A stretch of DNA of 5,232 nt from CAZEFK01 sp964511405 (GTDB lineage Bacteria; Pseudomonadota; Alphaproteobacteria; Elsterales; Elsteraceae). A model generated the notes under the pieces. The model saw only the letters and a program-made list of their open reading frames with translations, was not told where the DNA came from and did not search any database. The stretch covers positions 1-5,232 of the forward strand of contig CAZEFK010000325.1 of the NCBI GenBank assembly GCA_964511405.1, in the 5' to 3' direction. This document shows positions 1 to 5,232 of the stretch, piece by piece. The translations under genes and the position numbers were made by a program. How positions within the stretch are numbered: position 1 is the first letter of the stretch; each line of letters begins with the position of its first letter.

Positions 1-698
1 GCCGCCGCCGGCGGCGCGTACAGGCTCTGGAGGCCGATGCGGCCCGGCCCGGTCAGGCGCGTGATCGCCAGGTTCTGCGCCGCCAGCAGGCCCTGGCTCA
101 GACCCTGAAACGCGGTTTCGATCGCCACCGTCGGCTCCTTGTACAGCCAGCCGCCGGGCTCGACGTCGAGCTGCTGGCCGGCCTCCAGCGTCATCTCGAT
201 GATGTTGCCGCCGCCATGGACCCAGACCGTGCCGCCGCCGGGGCCGGCGACGAAGCGGTCGATGATCAGGCCGGTGCCGCCGAACATCATGGTCGCGATG
301 CCGCCGGCGCGCTCCCAGGTGTAGTCGATGTCGCCCGACGCCGCGAGGAACGCATGCTCGCGGACCTGCAGCTCCTGGCCGGGCGCCAGCTCGAAGGCCC
401 GGATCTCGCCGGGGACGTCGCGGCTGAAGGCGATGGCGCCCGGACCGAAGGCCTCGGTCACCAGGATGTCCATGCCGGCGATCATGCGCTTGAACAGGCC
501 CGACAGGTTGCGCAGGCGGATGTCCAGGCCGGTGGTCTTCCACAGCAGGATGTGGTGCTCGAAGAACACCGAGCGTCCGGGCGGCAGCTCGATGGTCAGG
601 GTCGGCACGATCGCGCCGCCGATCGCGCTGCGCACCGGGTCGGGCATCGGCGCGGACGCCGGTTGGGCGCCGCTCGAGAAGGGCAGGAAGCTGGACAT
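1..698 (-). CDS. AIM24 family protein, partial (C-terminus beyond left edge)
   Basis: My reading gives 232 complete codons from ATG at 698 with no stop before the left edge, so the C-terminus is missing. GGAGG at 704-708 lies 5 nt before the ATG and fixes the start. After a Pro/Ser/Ala-rich leader (residues 1-30) comes a glycine-rich, all-beta sequence typical of the AIM24/TIGR00266 family (PF01987). Landmarks are VFFEHHILLWK (44-54), FKRMIAGMDILVTEAFGPG (69-87), AIAFSRDVPGEI (88-99), a repeated ELAPGQ/TLEAGQ turn (103-108 and 170-175) and LTGPGRIGLQSL (215-226). I see no signal peptide, membrane helix or catalytic motif. Mitochondrial AIM24 is linked to inner-membrane organisation, but the bacterial role is not established, so I assign none. 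It follows the TPR glycosyltransferase gene by 41 nt on the same strand and probably shares its transcript. The family call is fairly sure; the function is unknown. Confidence 0.85.
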   Translation of the reverse strand, partial: MSSFLPFSSGAQPASAPMPDPVRSAIGGAIVPTLTIELPPGRSVFFEHHILLWKTTGLDIRLRNLSGLFKRMIAGMDILVTEAFGPGAIAFSRDVPGEIRAFELAPGQELQVREHAFLAASGDIDYTWERAGGIATMMFGGTGLIIDRFVAGPGGGTVWVHGGGNIIEMTLEAGQQLDVEPGGWLYKEPTVAIETAFQGLSQGLLAAQNLAITRLTGPGRIGLQSLYAPPAA

Positions 699-739
699 CG
701 CGGCCTCCGGAAGCAGGGCCGGGGCAGGATAGCCTGAAC

Positions 740-2701
740 TCAGCCGGTCCGCGACTGGCGCAGCGCCTGGAGGGCGGCACCCAGATTGCCGGCGAAGCGG
801 GCGGCATCGCACAGCGGCGAGGCCGCCACCTGCGCGCGCAGGCCGGCGCGCAGCGCGGCCAGCCGGCGGCGGTCGCCGGCGAGCCCGAGCGCGATCGCGA
901 CATAGCCGTCGGCGTCGGCGGCGACCAGGTCCCCCAATCCGGCCACCGAGAGATGGCTCGAGGCGTGGCGCCCGGCAAAGGTCCGGCCCGGCAGGGTCAC
1001 GACCGGCACACCCATCCACAGCGCCTCGAGGGTGGTCAGGCCGCCGGAATAGGGGAAGGGGTCGAGGGCGATGTCGATGTCGCCATAGGCGGCCAGCAGC
1101 GCCTGACGCGGCCGCGCGCCCTCGAAGCCGATGCGGGCGGGGTCGATCCCGGCCTCTGCGAACCAGCCGGCGATGCGCGCCTGCACCGCCGGCACCTGAT
1201 AGCCGCCATAGGCCAGCCGCAGCCGGGCCGCGGGCTCGGCCGCCAGCAGCCGGGCCCACAGCCGGACGACGTCGGGATTGATCTTGGCGGGATTGCTGAA
1301 GCTGCCGAAGGTGACCGGGCCGGCGTCGCCGGCGGGCAGGGGGGCGACGTCGGGGGCATCGGCAGGCGGATCGAAGGCGACATAGCCGTCGGGCAGGCGC
1401 ACCACCTGCTCGACATAGGCGCCGTCCTCGCCCGGCGGCACGTGGAAGCGGTCGGCGATCAGCGCGTCCATGGCCGCGACCCCGGTGGTGCCGACATAGC
1501 CGGCCCAGGTCGCCTGCACCGGGGCCAGACGGCGCGCGAACAGCTCCAGCCGGGCGCCGCGGGTGTGGCCGGCCAGGTCGATCAGCACATCGGGACGGTC
1601 GCGGGCGATCACCGCGGCGGCCGCGTCGTCGCCGAGCTGGCCGATGACGGTCCAAGCCTTCAGCGCCCGCTTGAAGCGCCGGGCGATCGCGTCGTCGCAG
1701 TCATGGGCGGCATAGGCGACCACCTCGAAGCGCTCGGGGTCCAGCCGCTCGACCGCCCCGATCGTGAAATAGCCGACCGGGTGCTGGCGCAGGTCCGACG
1801 ACACCAGGCCGATGCGCAGCCGCCGCCCCGGCGCCGGCCAGGGCCGGGCCGGGACGGCCGTGGCGGCGCCGATGCGGGCCTGCCAGGGTTCGTGCAGCGT
1901 CCGTAGCTCGGCGGCGGTGACGCCGGGTTGGTACTGCGCGGCCATCAGCCGGTTGGACAGGGCGATCGAATCGGCCGGATTGCGCGCCAGTGCCCGATCC
2001 AGGGTCGCGATCGCCGCCTCGACGTCGCCGGCCTGCAGTTCGGCGTTGCCCAGGTTGACCAGGCCGGTCTCGAAGCCGGGATCAATCGCCACGACCCGGC
2101 GGTAGCCGTCGAGTGCAGCGGCCAGGTCGCCCTGCTCCTCGGCCATCTTGGCGTCGTTGTAGAGAGCCGACAGGAAGTCGGGCGCGATCGCCAGGGCCGT
2201 CCGGAAGGCGGCGCGGGCCCGATCGGCCTGGCCGGCCGCCGCCAGCGCCACGCCCAGCTGGGTCGGGATCTCCGGCCGATCGGGCAGCCGCGCCGCGGCT
2301 TGGTCGGCGGCCGCTGCCGCCTCGTCCAGCCGTCCGGCTGCGGCGAGCGCCGAAATCAGCTCGATGCGCGCATCCACCCGGTCGGGCTCCAGCTCGGCCG
2401 CCCGGCGCAGATGGTAGAGGCTCTTGACCATGGCGCCGTCGCGCTGGAACAGCTTGCCCAGCGTGTAGTGGGCGGGGCCGAGCCCCGGTTGTGCCTTGAC
2501 CAGGTTCGTCAGCAGCTGCCGGGCGCGGGCGGCGCGGCCGCCCGCGATCAGCAGCAATGCCAAGTTGTAGGCCGCGACCGGGTGGTTCGGCCAAGCCTGC
2601 AGGACCCGGCCATAGATCCGCTCGGCGTCGGCAGGCTCGCCGGCCGCAAGGTGGCCGGCGGCGGCCTCGATCAGGGCGTCGAGGGCGTCGGCCGGCCTCA
2701 C
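740..2701 (-). CDS. TPR protein with O-GlcNAc-transferase-like (GT41/SPINDLY) domain
   Basis: This encodes 653 aa from a GTG at 2701 that overlaps the thiE stop (GTGA), implying translational coupling. An ATG at 2776 is open but would run 79 nt into thiE. About seven TPR repeats fill residues 5-245, with units ending in the usual Pro (for example AIAPDF and AIDPGF). A GT41 catalytic region fills about 294-640. It shows SSDLRQHPVGYF (His307), DLAGHTRGARLELFARRLAPVQ (split here as DLAGHTRGA and LELFARRLAPVQ, about 375-396), GTTG (404-407), FGSFSNPAKINP with Lys473 at the position of the UDP-phosphate-binding Lys of human OGT, and DPFPYSGGLTTLEALWMGVP (547-566). Such enzymes move a sugar from a nucleotide donor to Ser/Thr of proteins that the TPRs recruit. 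No signal peptide, so probably cytoplasmic. The target and sugar are unknown; some alphaproteobacterial relatives modify flagellin, but no flagellar gene is present here. The fold call is firm; the substrate is open. Confidence 0.9.
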   Translation of the reverse strand: MRPADALDALIEAAAGHLAAGEPADAERIYGRVLQAWPNHPVAAYNLALLLIAGGRAARARQLLTNLVKAQPGLGPAHYTLGKLFQRDGAMVKSLYHLRRAAELEPDRVDARIELISALAAAGRLDEAAAAADQAAARLPDRPEIPTQLGVALAAAGQADRARAAFRTALAIAPDFLSALYNDAKMAEEQGDLAAALDGYRRVVAIDPGFETGLVNLGNAELQAGDVEAAIATLDRALARNPADSIALSNRLMAAQYQPGVTAAELRTLHEPWQARIGAATAVPARPWPAPGRRLRIGLVSSDLRQHPVGYFTIGAVERLDPERFEVVAYAAHDCDDAIARRFKRALKAWTVIGQLGDDAAAAVIARDRPDVLIDLAGHTRGARLELFARRLAPVQATWAGYVGTTGVAAMDALIADRFHVPPGEDGAYVEQVVRLPDGYVAFDPPADAPDVAPLPAGDAGPVTFGSFSNPAKINPDVVRLWARLLAAEPAARLRLAYGGYQVPAVQARIAGWFAEAGIDPARIGFEGARPRQALLAAYGDIDIALDPFPYSGGLTTLEALWMGVPVVTLPGRTFAGRHASSHLSVAGLGDLVAADADGYVAIALGLAGDRRRLAALRAGLRAQVAASPLCDAARFAGNLGAALQALRQSRTG

Positions 2702-3369
2702 CGTTCGGCTGCAGCCGCCTGGATGGCCGCGTTCATGGTCCGCACGCCCGCGGCCGGGCCCTCGGGATGGGCCCACACGAAGCTGACGACGGCCAGGAAG
2801 TCGGCGCCGGCCTTGACCAGCGGCGCGCAGTTGGCGGCGGTGATGCCGCCGATCGCGACCGACGGCACCACGGTGCCCTGGGCCCAGGCCTGCAGGGTCT
2901 CGAGCTCGGCGCGGTGCTGGACCGCCTTGGTCGTGGTCGGGAAGAAGGCGCCGAACGCGACATAATCGGCGCCGGCCTCGCCGGCCTCCATGGCCAGGTG
3001 CAGGCTGTTGTGGCAGGTGACCCCGACCGTGCGGTCGTGGCCGACCAGGCGCCGGGCGTCGGCATAGCCGGCGTCGGACTGGCCGACGTGGACGCCGTCG
3101 CAGCCGGTTTCGATCGCCAGGTCGGGCCGGTCGTTCATGATCAGGGCGACGTCGCGGGCATGGACGACCGGGCGCAACCGGTCGGTCGCGCGCCGGACCG
3201 TGTCGTCGTCGACATCCTTCAGGCGGATCTGTACGGCGCCGACGTCGCCGGCGTCGAGCGCCGCGGCCATGAGGTCGGCGAATGCCGCCGGATCGAAGGC
3301 CGGCGGCGTGATCAGGTAGAGGCGGCAGCCGGGATCGGCCGCCGCCGGTCGGGTCGCGGCCAGGGTCAG
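2698..3369 (-). CDS. thiE: Thiamine-phosphate synthase ThiE; start codon uncertain
   Basis: ThiE joins HMP-pyrophosphate to the thiazole phosphate to make thiamine phosphate in the cytoplasm. Counting from a CTG at 3369 (223 aa), the TIM-barrel landmarks are RLYLITPP (16-23, strand 1), VQIRLKD (46-52; Gln47, Arg49, Lys51), NDRPD and GQSD with Asp80 and Asp99 spaced 19 apart like the Mg-binding pair in B. subtilis ThiE, GVTCHN (116-121), AFGAFFPTTTK (138-148), AIGGIT (172-177) and GADFLAVVS (188-196). No ATG, GTG or TTG is in frame between deep inside fba and strand 1. The next downstream ATG (codon 34) would remove strand 1. The boundary given here is therefore the first CTG after the fba stop, a placeholder. 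An ATG at 3380 overlapping the fba stop is one base out of frame. No TPP riboswitch is seen, and no other thi gene is nearby. The 3' end overlaps the TPR gene by 4 nt. Function is firm; the start is not. Confidence 0.88.
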   Translation of the reverse strand: MTLAATRPAAADPGCRLYLITPPAFDPAAFADLMAAALDAGDVGAVQIRLKDVDDDTVRRATDRLRPVVHARDVALIMNDRPDLAIETGCDGVHVGQSDAGYADARRLVGHDRTVGVTCHNSLHLAMEAGEAGADYVAFGAFFPTTTKAVQHRAELETLQAWAQGTVVPSVAIGGITAANCAPLVKAGADFLAVVSFVWAHPEGPAAGVRTMNAAIQAAAAER

Positions 3370-3370
3370 G

Positions 3371-3375
3371 CCCCC
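3371..3375 (-). other. G5 run: apparent one-base frame break at the thiE start
   Basis: On the minus strand the fba stop and a possible thiE start overlap as TGATG (3382-3378). The ATG at 3380 reads ATG CTG GGG GCC and then TGA, a dead end. With one extra G in the five-G run, it reads ATG CTG GGG GGC CTG ACC and continues in the thiE frame, giving an N-terminus of MLGGLTLAATRP. AAGG (3385-3388), part of AGGGCAAGG, lies 4 nt before that ATG as a plausible ribosome site. A miscalled homopolymer or a true one-base deletion explains this best; a CTG start is the alternative. Confidence 0.6.
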
Positions 3376-3379
3376 AGCA

Positions 3380-4309
3380 TCAGGCCTTGCCCTGGAAGAT
3401 GCGCACGATGGTATCGAGCATCGCCAGAGCCTCCTCGCGCGGCCGCTGGAAGGTGTTGCGGCCGATGATCGAGCCGGTGCCGCCGCCGTCACGGATGGCA
3501 CGGACCTCGGTGTACAGGCCCTCCAGGTCCTTGGCCTCGCCACCCGAGAACACGACCAGCCGGCGGCCGCTGAAGCAGCTCTGCACCACATGCTGGACGC
3601 GGGCGGTGAGCGTGCTGCCGTCGATCTTCTGGCCTTCGTAGACCTTCTTGGCGGCATCAAGCTCCAGGGCCGCGGTCGGCAGCTTGACCTTGATGATGTG
3701 GGCGCCGAGCAGCGCCGCCATGTGCGCGCCGTAGGCGATGATGTCGAGCGCGGTCTCGCCGGCCTTGGACAGGGTGCCGCCGCGCGGGTAGGACCACACC
3801 ACCACGGCCAGGCCGGCGGCCTTGGCCTCCTCGGCGAGATCGCGCAGATCCTCCATCATCGCATAGGCCTGGTCCGAGCCCGGATAGATGGTCATGCCGA
3901 TGGCGCTGCAGCCAAGCCGGAGCGCGTCCTGGACCGAGCCGGTCACCGCCTGCGTCGCGTCCTCCTTGGCCCGGGACAGGCTGTTGGCGCTGTTGACCTT
4001 GAGGATCAGCGGCAGCGAGCCCGCGAAGCTGTCGGCGCCGGCCTCCAGCATGCCGAGCGGGGCGGCATAGGCCGACAGGCCGGCATCGATGGCGAGCTGG
4101 AAATGGTAGTGCGGGTCGTAGGCGGCCGGATTGGGCGCGAAGCTGCGCGCGGGCCCGTGCTCGAAGCCCTGGTCGACCGGCAGGATCACCAGCTTGCCGC
4201 TGCCGCCCAGGCGGCCTTCCATCAGGATGCGGGCAAGGTTGGCCTTGGTCCCGGGATTGTCGCTCTCATAGGCCGAGAGGATTTTCTTGACGCGCTGGCT
4301 GATCCGCAT
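3380..4309 (-). CDS. Class I fructose-bisphosphate aldolase, DhnA/archaeal type
   Basis: This 309-aa enzyme cleaves fructose 1,6-bisphosphate to dihydroxyacetone phosphate and glyceraldehyde 3-phosphate, or runs in reverse, through a lysine Schiff base. It belongs to the DeoC/FbaB family (PF01791), a TIM barrel. Visible motifs are LPVDQGFEHGP (43-53), TIYPGSD with Tyr142 as the likely acid/base residue, YPRGG (174-178), HIIKVKLPT (204-212) carrying the Schiff-base lysine (Lys207 or Lys209; I favour 207), FSGGEAKD (254-261) and GRNTFQRP (283-290) for phosphate binding. Length is near the family norm. ATG at 4309 is preceded by GAGGG (4315-4319) at 5 nt. The candidate promoter lies just upstream (4344-4370). 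The stop abuts or overlaps the thiE start. It is close to gap, whose product uses glyceraldehyde 3-phosphate, which fits glycolysis/gluconeogenesis. Naming in this group varies (fbaB or fda), so I give no symbol. Confidence 0.93.
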   Translation of the reverse strand: MRISQRVKKILSAYESDNPGTKANLARILMEGRLGGSGKLVILPVDQGFEHGPARSFAPNPAAYDPHYHFQLAIDAGLSAYAAPLGMLEAGADSFAGSLPLILKVNSANSLSRAKEDATQAVTGSVQDALRLGCSAIGMTIYPGSDQAYAMMEDLRDLAEEAKAAGLAVVVWSYPRGGTLSKAGETALDIIAYGAHMAALLGAHIIKVKLPTAALELDAAKKVYEGQKIDGSTLTARVQHVVQSCFSGRRLVVFSGGEAKDLEGLYTEVRAIRDGGGTGSIIGRNTFQRPREEALAMLDTIVRIFQGKA

Positions 4310-4343
4310 GGTGACCCTCGGGGGTTTCGCGATTGGGCGCGGG

Positions 4344-4370
4344 ATTATCGGAAACGTGCCGCGATTGCAA
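4344..4370 (-). promoter_or_regulatory. Candidate sigma-70 promoter for fba-thiE-TPR-AIM24
   Basis: On the minus strand, TTGCAA (4365-4370) is followed after 15 nt by GATAAT (4344-4349). The -10 box matches 5 of 6 consensus bases and the -35 box 4 of 6; the spacer is shorter than the usual 16-18. Transcription would start near 4337, giving a leader of about 28 nt with a GAGGG ribosome site. This is the only AT-rich, promoter-like patch in the 121-nt gap upstream of fba. It is predicted by eye only. Confidence 0.45.
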
Positions 4371-4458
4371 TCGTGGCGGGCGCGGGGGCGCGGTACCGGA
4401 TCTCGGCCAGATCGGCTTCGGCCGTTTCGGTCAGACGGAACGGGAGCGGGCGGCTAAT
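4345..4458 (-). pseudogene. Vestigial ParE toxin (N-terminal remnant, start codon lost)
   Basis: The frame that overlaps the last 28 bases of the antitoxin gene reads ISRPLPFRLTETAEADLAEI, then RYR, and ends at TAA (4345-4347) after 37 codons. RLTETAEADLAEI closely resembles the N-terminus of ParE/RelE-family toxins, which usually read like LTxxAExDLxEIWxY and are about 95-100 aa. The position is exactly where parE normally starts, overlapping the end of parD. The first codon is ATT (4456-4458), one base from ATG. Similarity stops after about 22 residues, and the other two frames do not carry on the toxin. I infer a dead, truncated toxin gene. A short functional peptide or an ATT-started product is less likely. 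The candidate fba promoter lies within it. Confidence 0.6.
4358..4377. repeat. 20-bp inverted repeat with 12-bp perfect palindrome over the -35 box
   Basis: CGATTGCAATCG (4362-4373) is its own reverse complement. GCC and GGC flank it symmetrically at 4358-4360 and 4375-4377, broken only by the pair at 4361/4374. The core contains the proposed -35 hexamer of fba, so a dimeric regulator bound here would be placed to control the promoter. No regulator is identified. In such GC-rich DNA the AT-centred palindrome stands out, but it could be chance. Confidence 0.4.
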
Positions 4459-4718
4459 AGCTGGCGCCCTCGCTCGATGATGCGCTCGGCATTGAAGTTT
4501 CGCACCCGGCCGGACGCCAGGTCAGCCAGTCCCTTGTCGATGTCTGCTTTGAGCGCCGCAAGCTCTTCCGCCTGCACGGTGCGTTTCACCGTCCAATCGC
4601 GAAGCGCCTCGCGCACCACCTCGCTCGTGGACGCATAGTCGCCGGCCTCGACCGCGCGCTCTACGGCGGCGGCCATCTCTGACGGCACCGTGATGGTCAG
4701 CCGCTCAAGCTCCGCCAT
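4431..4718 (-). CDS. ParD-like ribbon-helix-helix antitoxin, orphan
   Basis: This encodes 95 aa, the usual ParD size, with ATG at 4718 and GGAGGG (4724-4729) 5 nt upstream. The N-terminal half (residues 5-43) is a ribbon-helix-helix DNA-binding domain: LTITVPSEM forms the strand, then AAAVERAVEAGDYASTSEVVREALRDW is split into two helices around GDYAS. The C-terminal part (about 48-90) is charged and helical, the region that in this family wraps the toxin. ParD proteins neutralise ParE, a gyrase-directed toxin, and repress their own operon. Here no intact toxin follows; only a short remnant overlaps the 3' end. The gene uses CTA and TTA leucine codons near its end (4455-4460), unlike its neighbours, which fits acquisition by transfer. 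It starts 24 nt after the unknown 142-aa gene. The protein looks intact, so it may have been kept as a regulator or as an antidote to toxins encoded elsewhere. Confidence 0.85.
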   Translation of the reverse strand: MAELERLTITVPSEMAAAVERAVEAGDYASTSEVVREALRDWTVKRTVQAEELAALKADIDKGLADLASGRVRNFNAERIIERGRQLLAARSRSV

Positions 4719-4742
4719 GCGCGCCCTCCAGTCGGGATCGCC

Positions 4743-5171
4743 TCATCCCCGCGCCAAGTACTCCGTCGCCTCGAGTAAGGCGTCGCGGCGGTCGGCGAGG
4801 TCCAGGGCCTTGGGCCGGTGGTCGATCAGCGACGTGCCGGTGCCGTCGGCGACGTCGCCCAGCTTCATCAGCATGGCGTAGGAGCCGGTGAAGATCACGG
4901 CATCCAGGCCGACCCGCAGCGCCGCCATGGCACGGCCGGCGGCCTTGGCACAGTCCAGGACGCCCAGGGCGCGGACGTCGGGGAACTCGGCCCGGGCCTG
5001 GCGCACCATCTCGGCGAACCAGGCCGGGCCCACGGCCCCCGCCGCCGAGGGCGCCGACAGCAGCAGGACCGGCCGGTGGGCGGCCCGCGCCGCGGCCAGC
5101 GCCGTCCGCGCCTGGGCCAGGTCGTGGACGACGAGCGCCCGCGGCAGCGCGGGCCCGGGCGCCGCCGCCAT
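4743..5171 (-). CDS. Conserved-looking 142-aa protein of unknown function, gap-linked
   Basis: I cannot assign a function. The protein (ATG at 5171, stop at 4743) has alternating hydrophobic strands and Ala-rich helices, suggesting a small alpha/beta fold: RALVVHDL (11-18), RPVLLLSAPSAAG (33-45), FAEMVRQARAEFP (52-64), RALGVLDCA (67-75), GRAMAALRVGLDAVIFTG (79-96) and a less regular tail. The strand-helix rhythm recalls part of a TIM barrel or Rossmann fold, but I see no complete cofactor motif. No signal peptide or transmembrane helix is evident. The gene starts 6 nt after the gap stop codon, so it is almost certainly co-transcribed with gap; the upstream AGGCGG is only 2 nt from the ATG, a poor ribosome site that suggests re-initiation after gap. 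Codon 132 is a rare TTA, so the last codons may lie at or inside the edge of the acquired parD patch. The gene looks real from its codon pattern and neighbour spacing. Confidence 0.72.
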   Translation of the reverse strand: MAAAPGPALPRALVVHDLAQARTALAAARAAHRPVLLLSAPSAAGAVGPAWFAEMVRQARAEFPDVRALGVLDCAKAAGRAMAALRVGLDAVIFTGSYAMLMKLGDVADGTGTSLIDHRPKALDLADRRDALLEATEYLARG

Positions 5172-5177
5172 CGCCGC

Positions 5178-5232
5178 CTAGAGGTGCTTGGCCATCTCGA
5201 CCGCGGTGTCGATCATCCGGTTCGAGAAGCCC
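5178..5232 (-). CDS. gap: Glyceraldehyde-3-phosphate dehydrogenase, C-terminal end only
   Basis: Only the final 17 codons and the TAG stop (5178-5180) are inside the window; the rest lies beyond the right edge. They read GFSNRMIDTAVEMAKHL, which matches the end of GAPDH, where WYDNEWGFSNRM is followed by a terminal helix. GAPDH oxidises glyceraldehyde 3-phosphate to 1,3-bisphosphoglycerate with NAD(P) in the cytoplasm. Linkage to an aldolase gene downstream supports the call. In many alphaproteobacteria pgk lies between gap and fba; here it does not. The call rests on a short but characteristic tail. Confidence 0.8.
   Translation of the reverse strand, partial: GFSNRMIDTAVEMAKHL

Noticed and set aside
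4..15. GCCGCCGGCGGC palindrome near the left edge as a terminator stem
   Set aside because: It codes for Ala/Pro residues within the AIM24 frame, has no T-run, and such GC palindromes arise by chance in this composition.
216..737. Plus-strand open frames opposite the AIM24 gene
   Set aside because: The minus strand holds a well-formed AIM24 protein with a strong ribosome site; the plus-strand translations are low complexity.
699..739. Terminator or promoter between the TPR gene and the AIM24 gene
   Set aside because: The 41-nt spacer has no hairpin followed by T residues and no -10/-35 pair; it holds only the AIM24 ribosome site.
740..2776. TPR protein started at the ATG at 2776
   Set aside because: This adds 25 Gly/Arg/Pro-rich residues read from inside thiE. 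The GTG at 2701 gives the classic 4-nt overlap and starts just before the first TPR.
953..2965. Long plus-strand open frames (953-1906 and 1928-2965), opposite the TPR gene and part of thiE
   Set aside because: They lie antisense to genes with clear family motifs, have Arg/Gly/Ala-rich low-complexity translations and no recognisable domain. Such open frames are common in DNA of this GC content.
2698..3369. TPP riboswitch controlling thiE
   Set aside because: thiE follows fba without a leader, and I saw no thi-box motif upstream of fba in the 121-nt gap.
2698..3660. thiE extended to 320 aa from an ATG at 3660
   Set aside because: The first ~95 residues are Arg/Ser/Ala-rich shadow translation of the aldolase gene and do not belong to ThiE, which normally begins just before LYLITPP.
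3590..4480. Plus-strand 296-codon open frame opposite fba
   Set aside because: It mirrors the codon structure of the aldolase, has no domain signal, and spans the fba promoter region and the parD end.

Overview
The window is GC-rich (about 70% by eye) and every supported gene lies on the minus strand, so transcription runs from right to left. The protein sequences look alphaproteobacterial, probably Rhodospirillales (Azospirillum/Rhodospirillum-like). The best clues are the style of ThiE, the GAPDH C-terminus (GFSNRMIDTAVEMAKHL) and the archaeal/DhnA-type class I aldolase. This placement is inferred from family resemblance, not from a search.

In transcription order: the last codons of gap (glyceraldehyde-3-phosphate dehydrogenase, 5178-5232, cut by the window edge); a 142-aa protein of unknown function 6 nt downstream (4743-5171); an orphan ParD-like antitoxin (4431-4718) followed by the remains of its ParE toxin partner (4345-4458); a candidate promoter (4344-4370) with a palindrome over its -35 box; class I fructose-bisphosphate aldolase (3380-4309); thiE, thiamine-phosphate synthase (2698 to about 3369), whose start is disturbed; a TPR protein with an O-GlcNAc-transferase-like (GT41/SPINDLY) C-terminal domain (740-2701); and an AIM24-family protein that runs off the left edge (1-698).

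The genes fall into two blocks. Upstream, gap and the unknown gene form a tight unit of central carbon metabolism. Downstream, fba, thiE, the TPR glycosyltransferase and the AIM24 gene are packed with gaps of 41 nt or less, or overlaps, and look like one transcript. The parD/parE patch sits between them. It contains rare TTA leucine codons that I did not see in frame elsewhere, which suggests a toxin-antitoxin cassette that entered a gap-fba neighbourhood and then lost its toxin. The candidate fba promoter lies inside the toxin debris.

The window is mostly ordinary core metabolism and I see no clearly new multi-gene system. The two observations most worth checking are the vestigial parE and the one-base discrepancy at a G5 run that separates thiE from an ideal ATG start overlapping the fba stop codon. 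No tRNA, rRNA, CRISPR array, insertion sequence or convincing terminator was seen. There is no gene-free stretch longer than about 121 bases.
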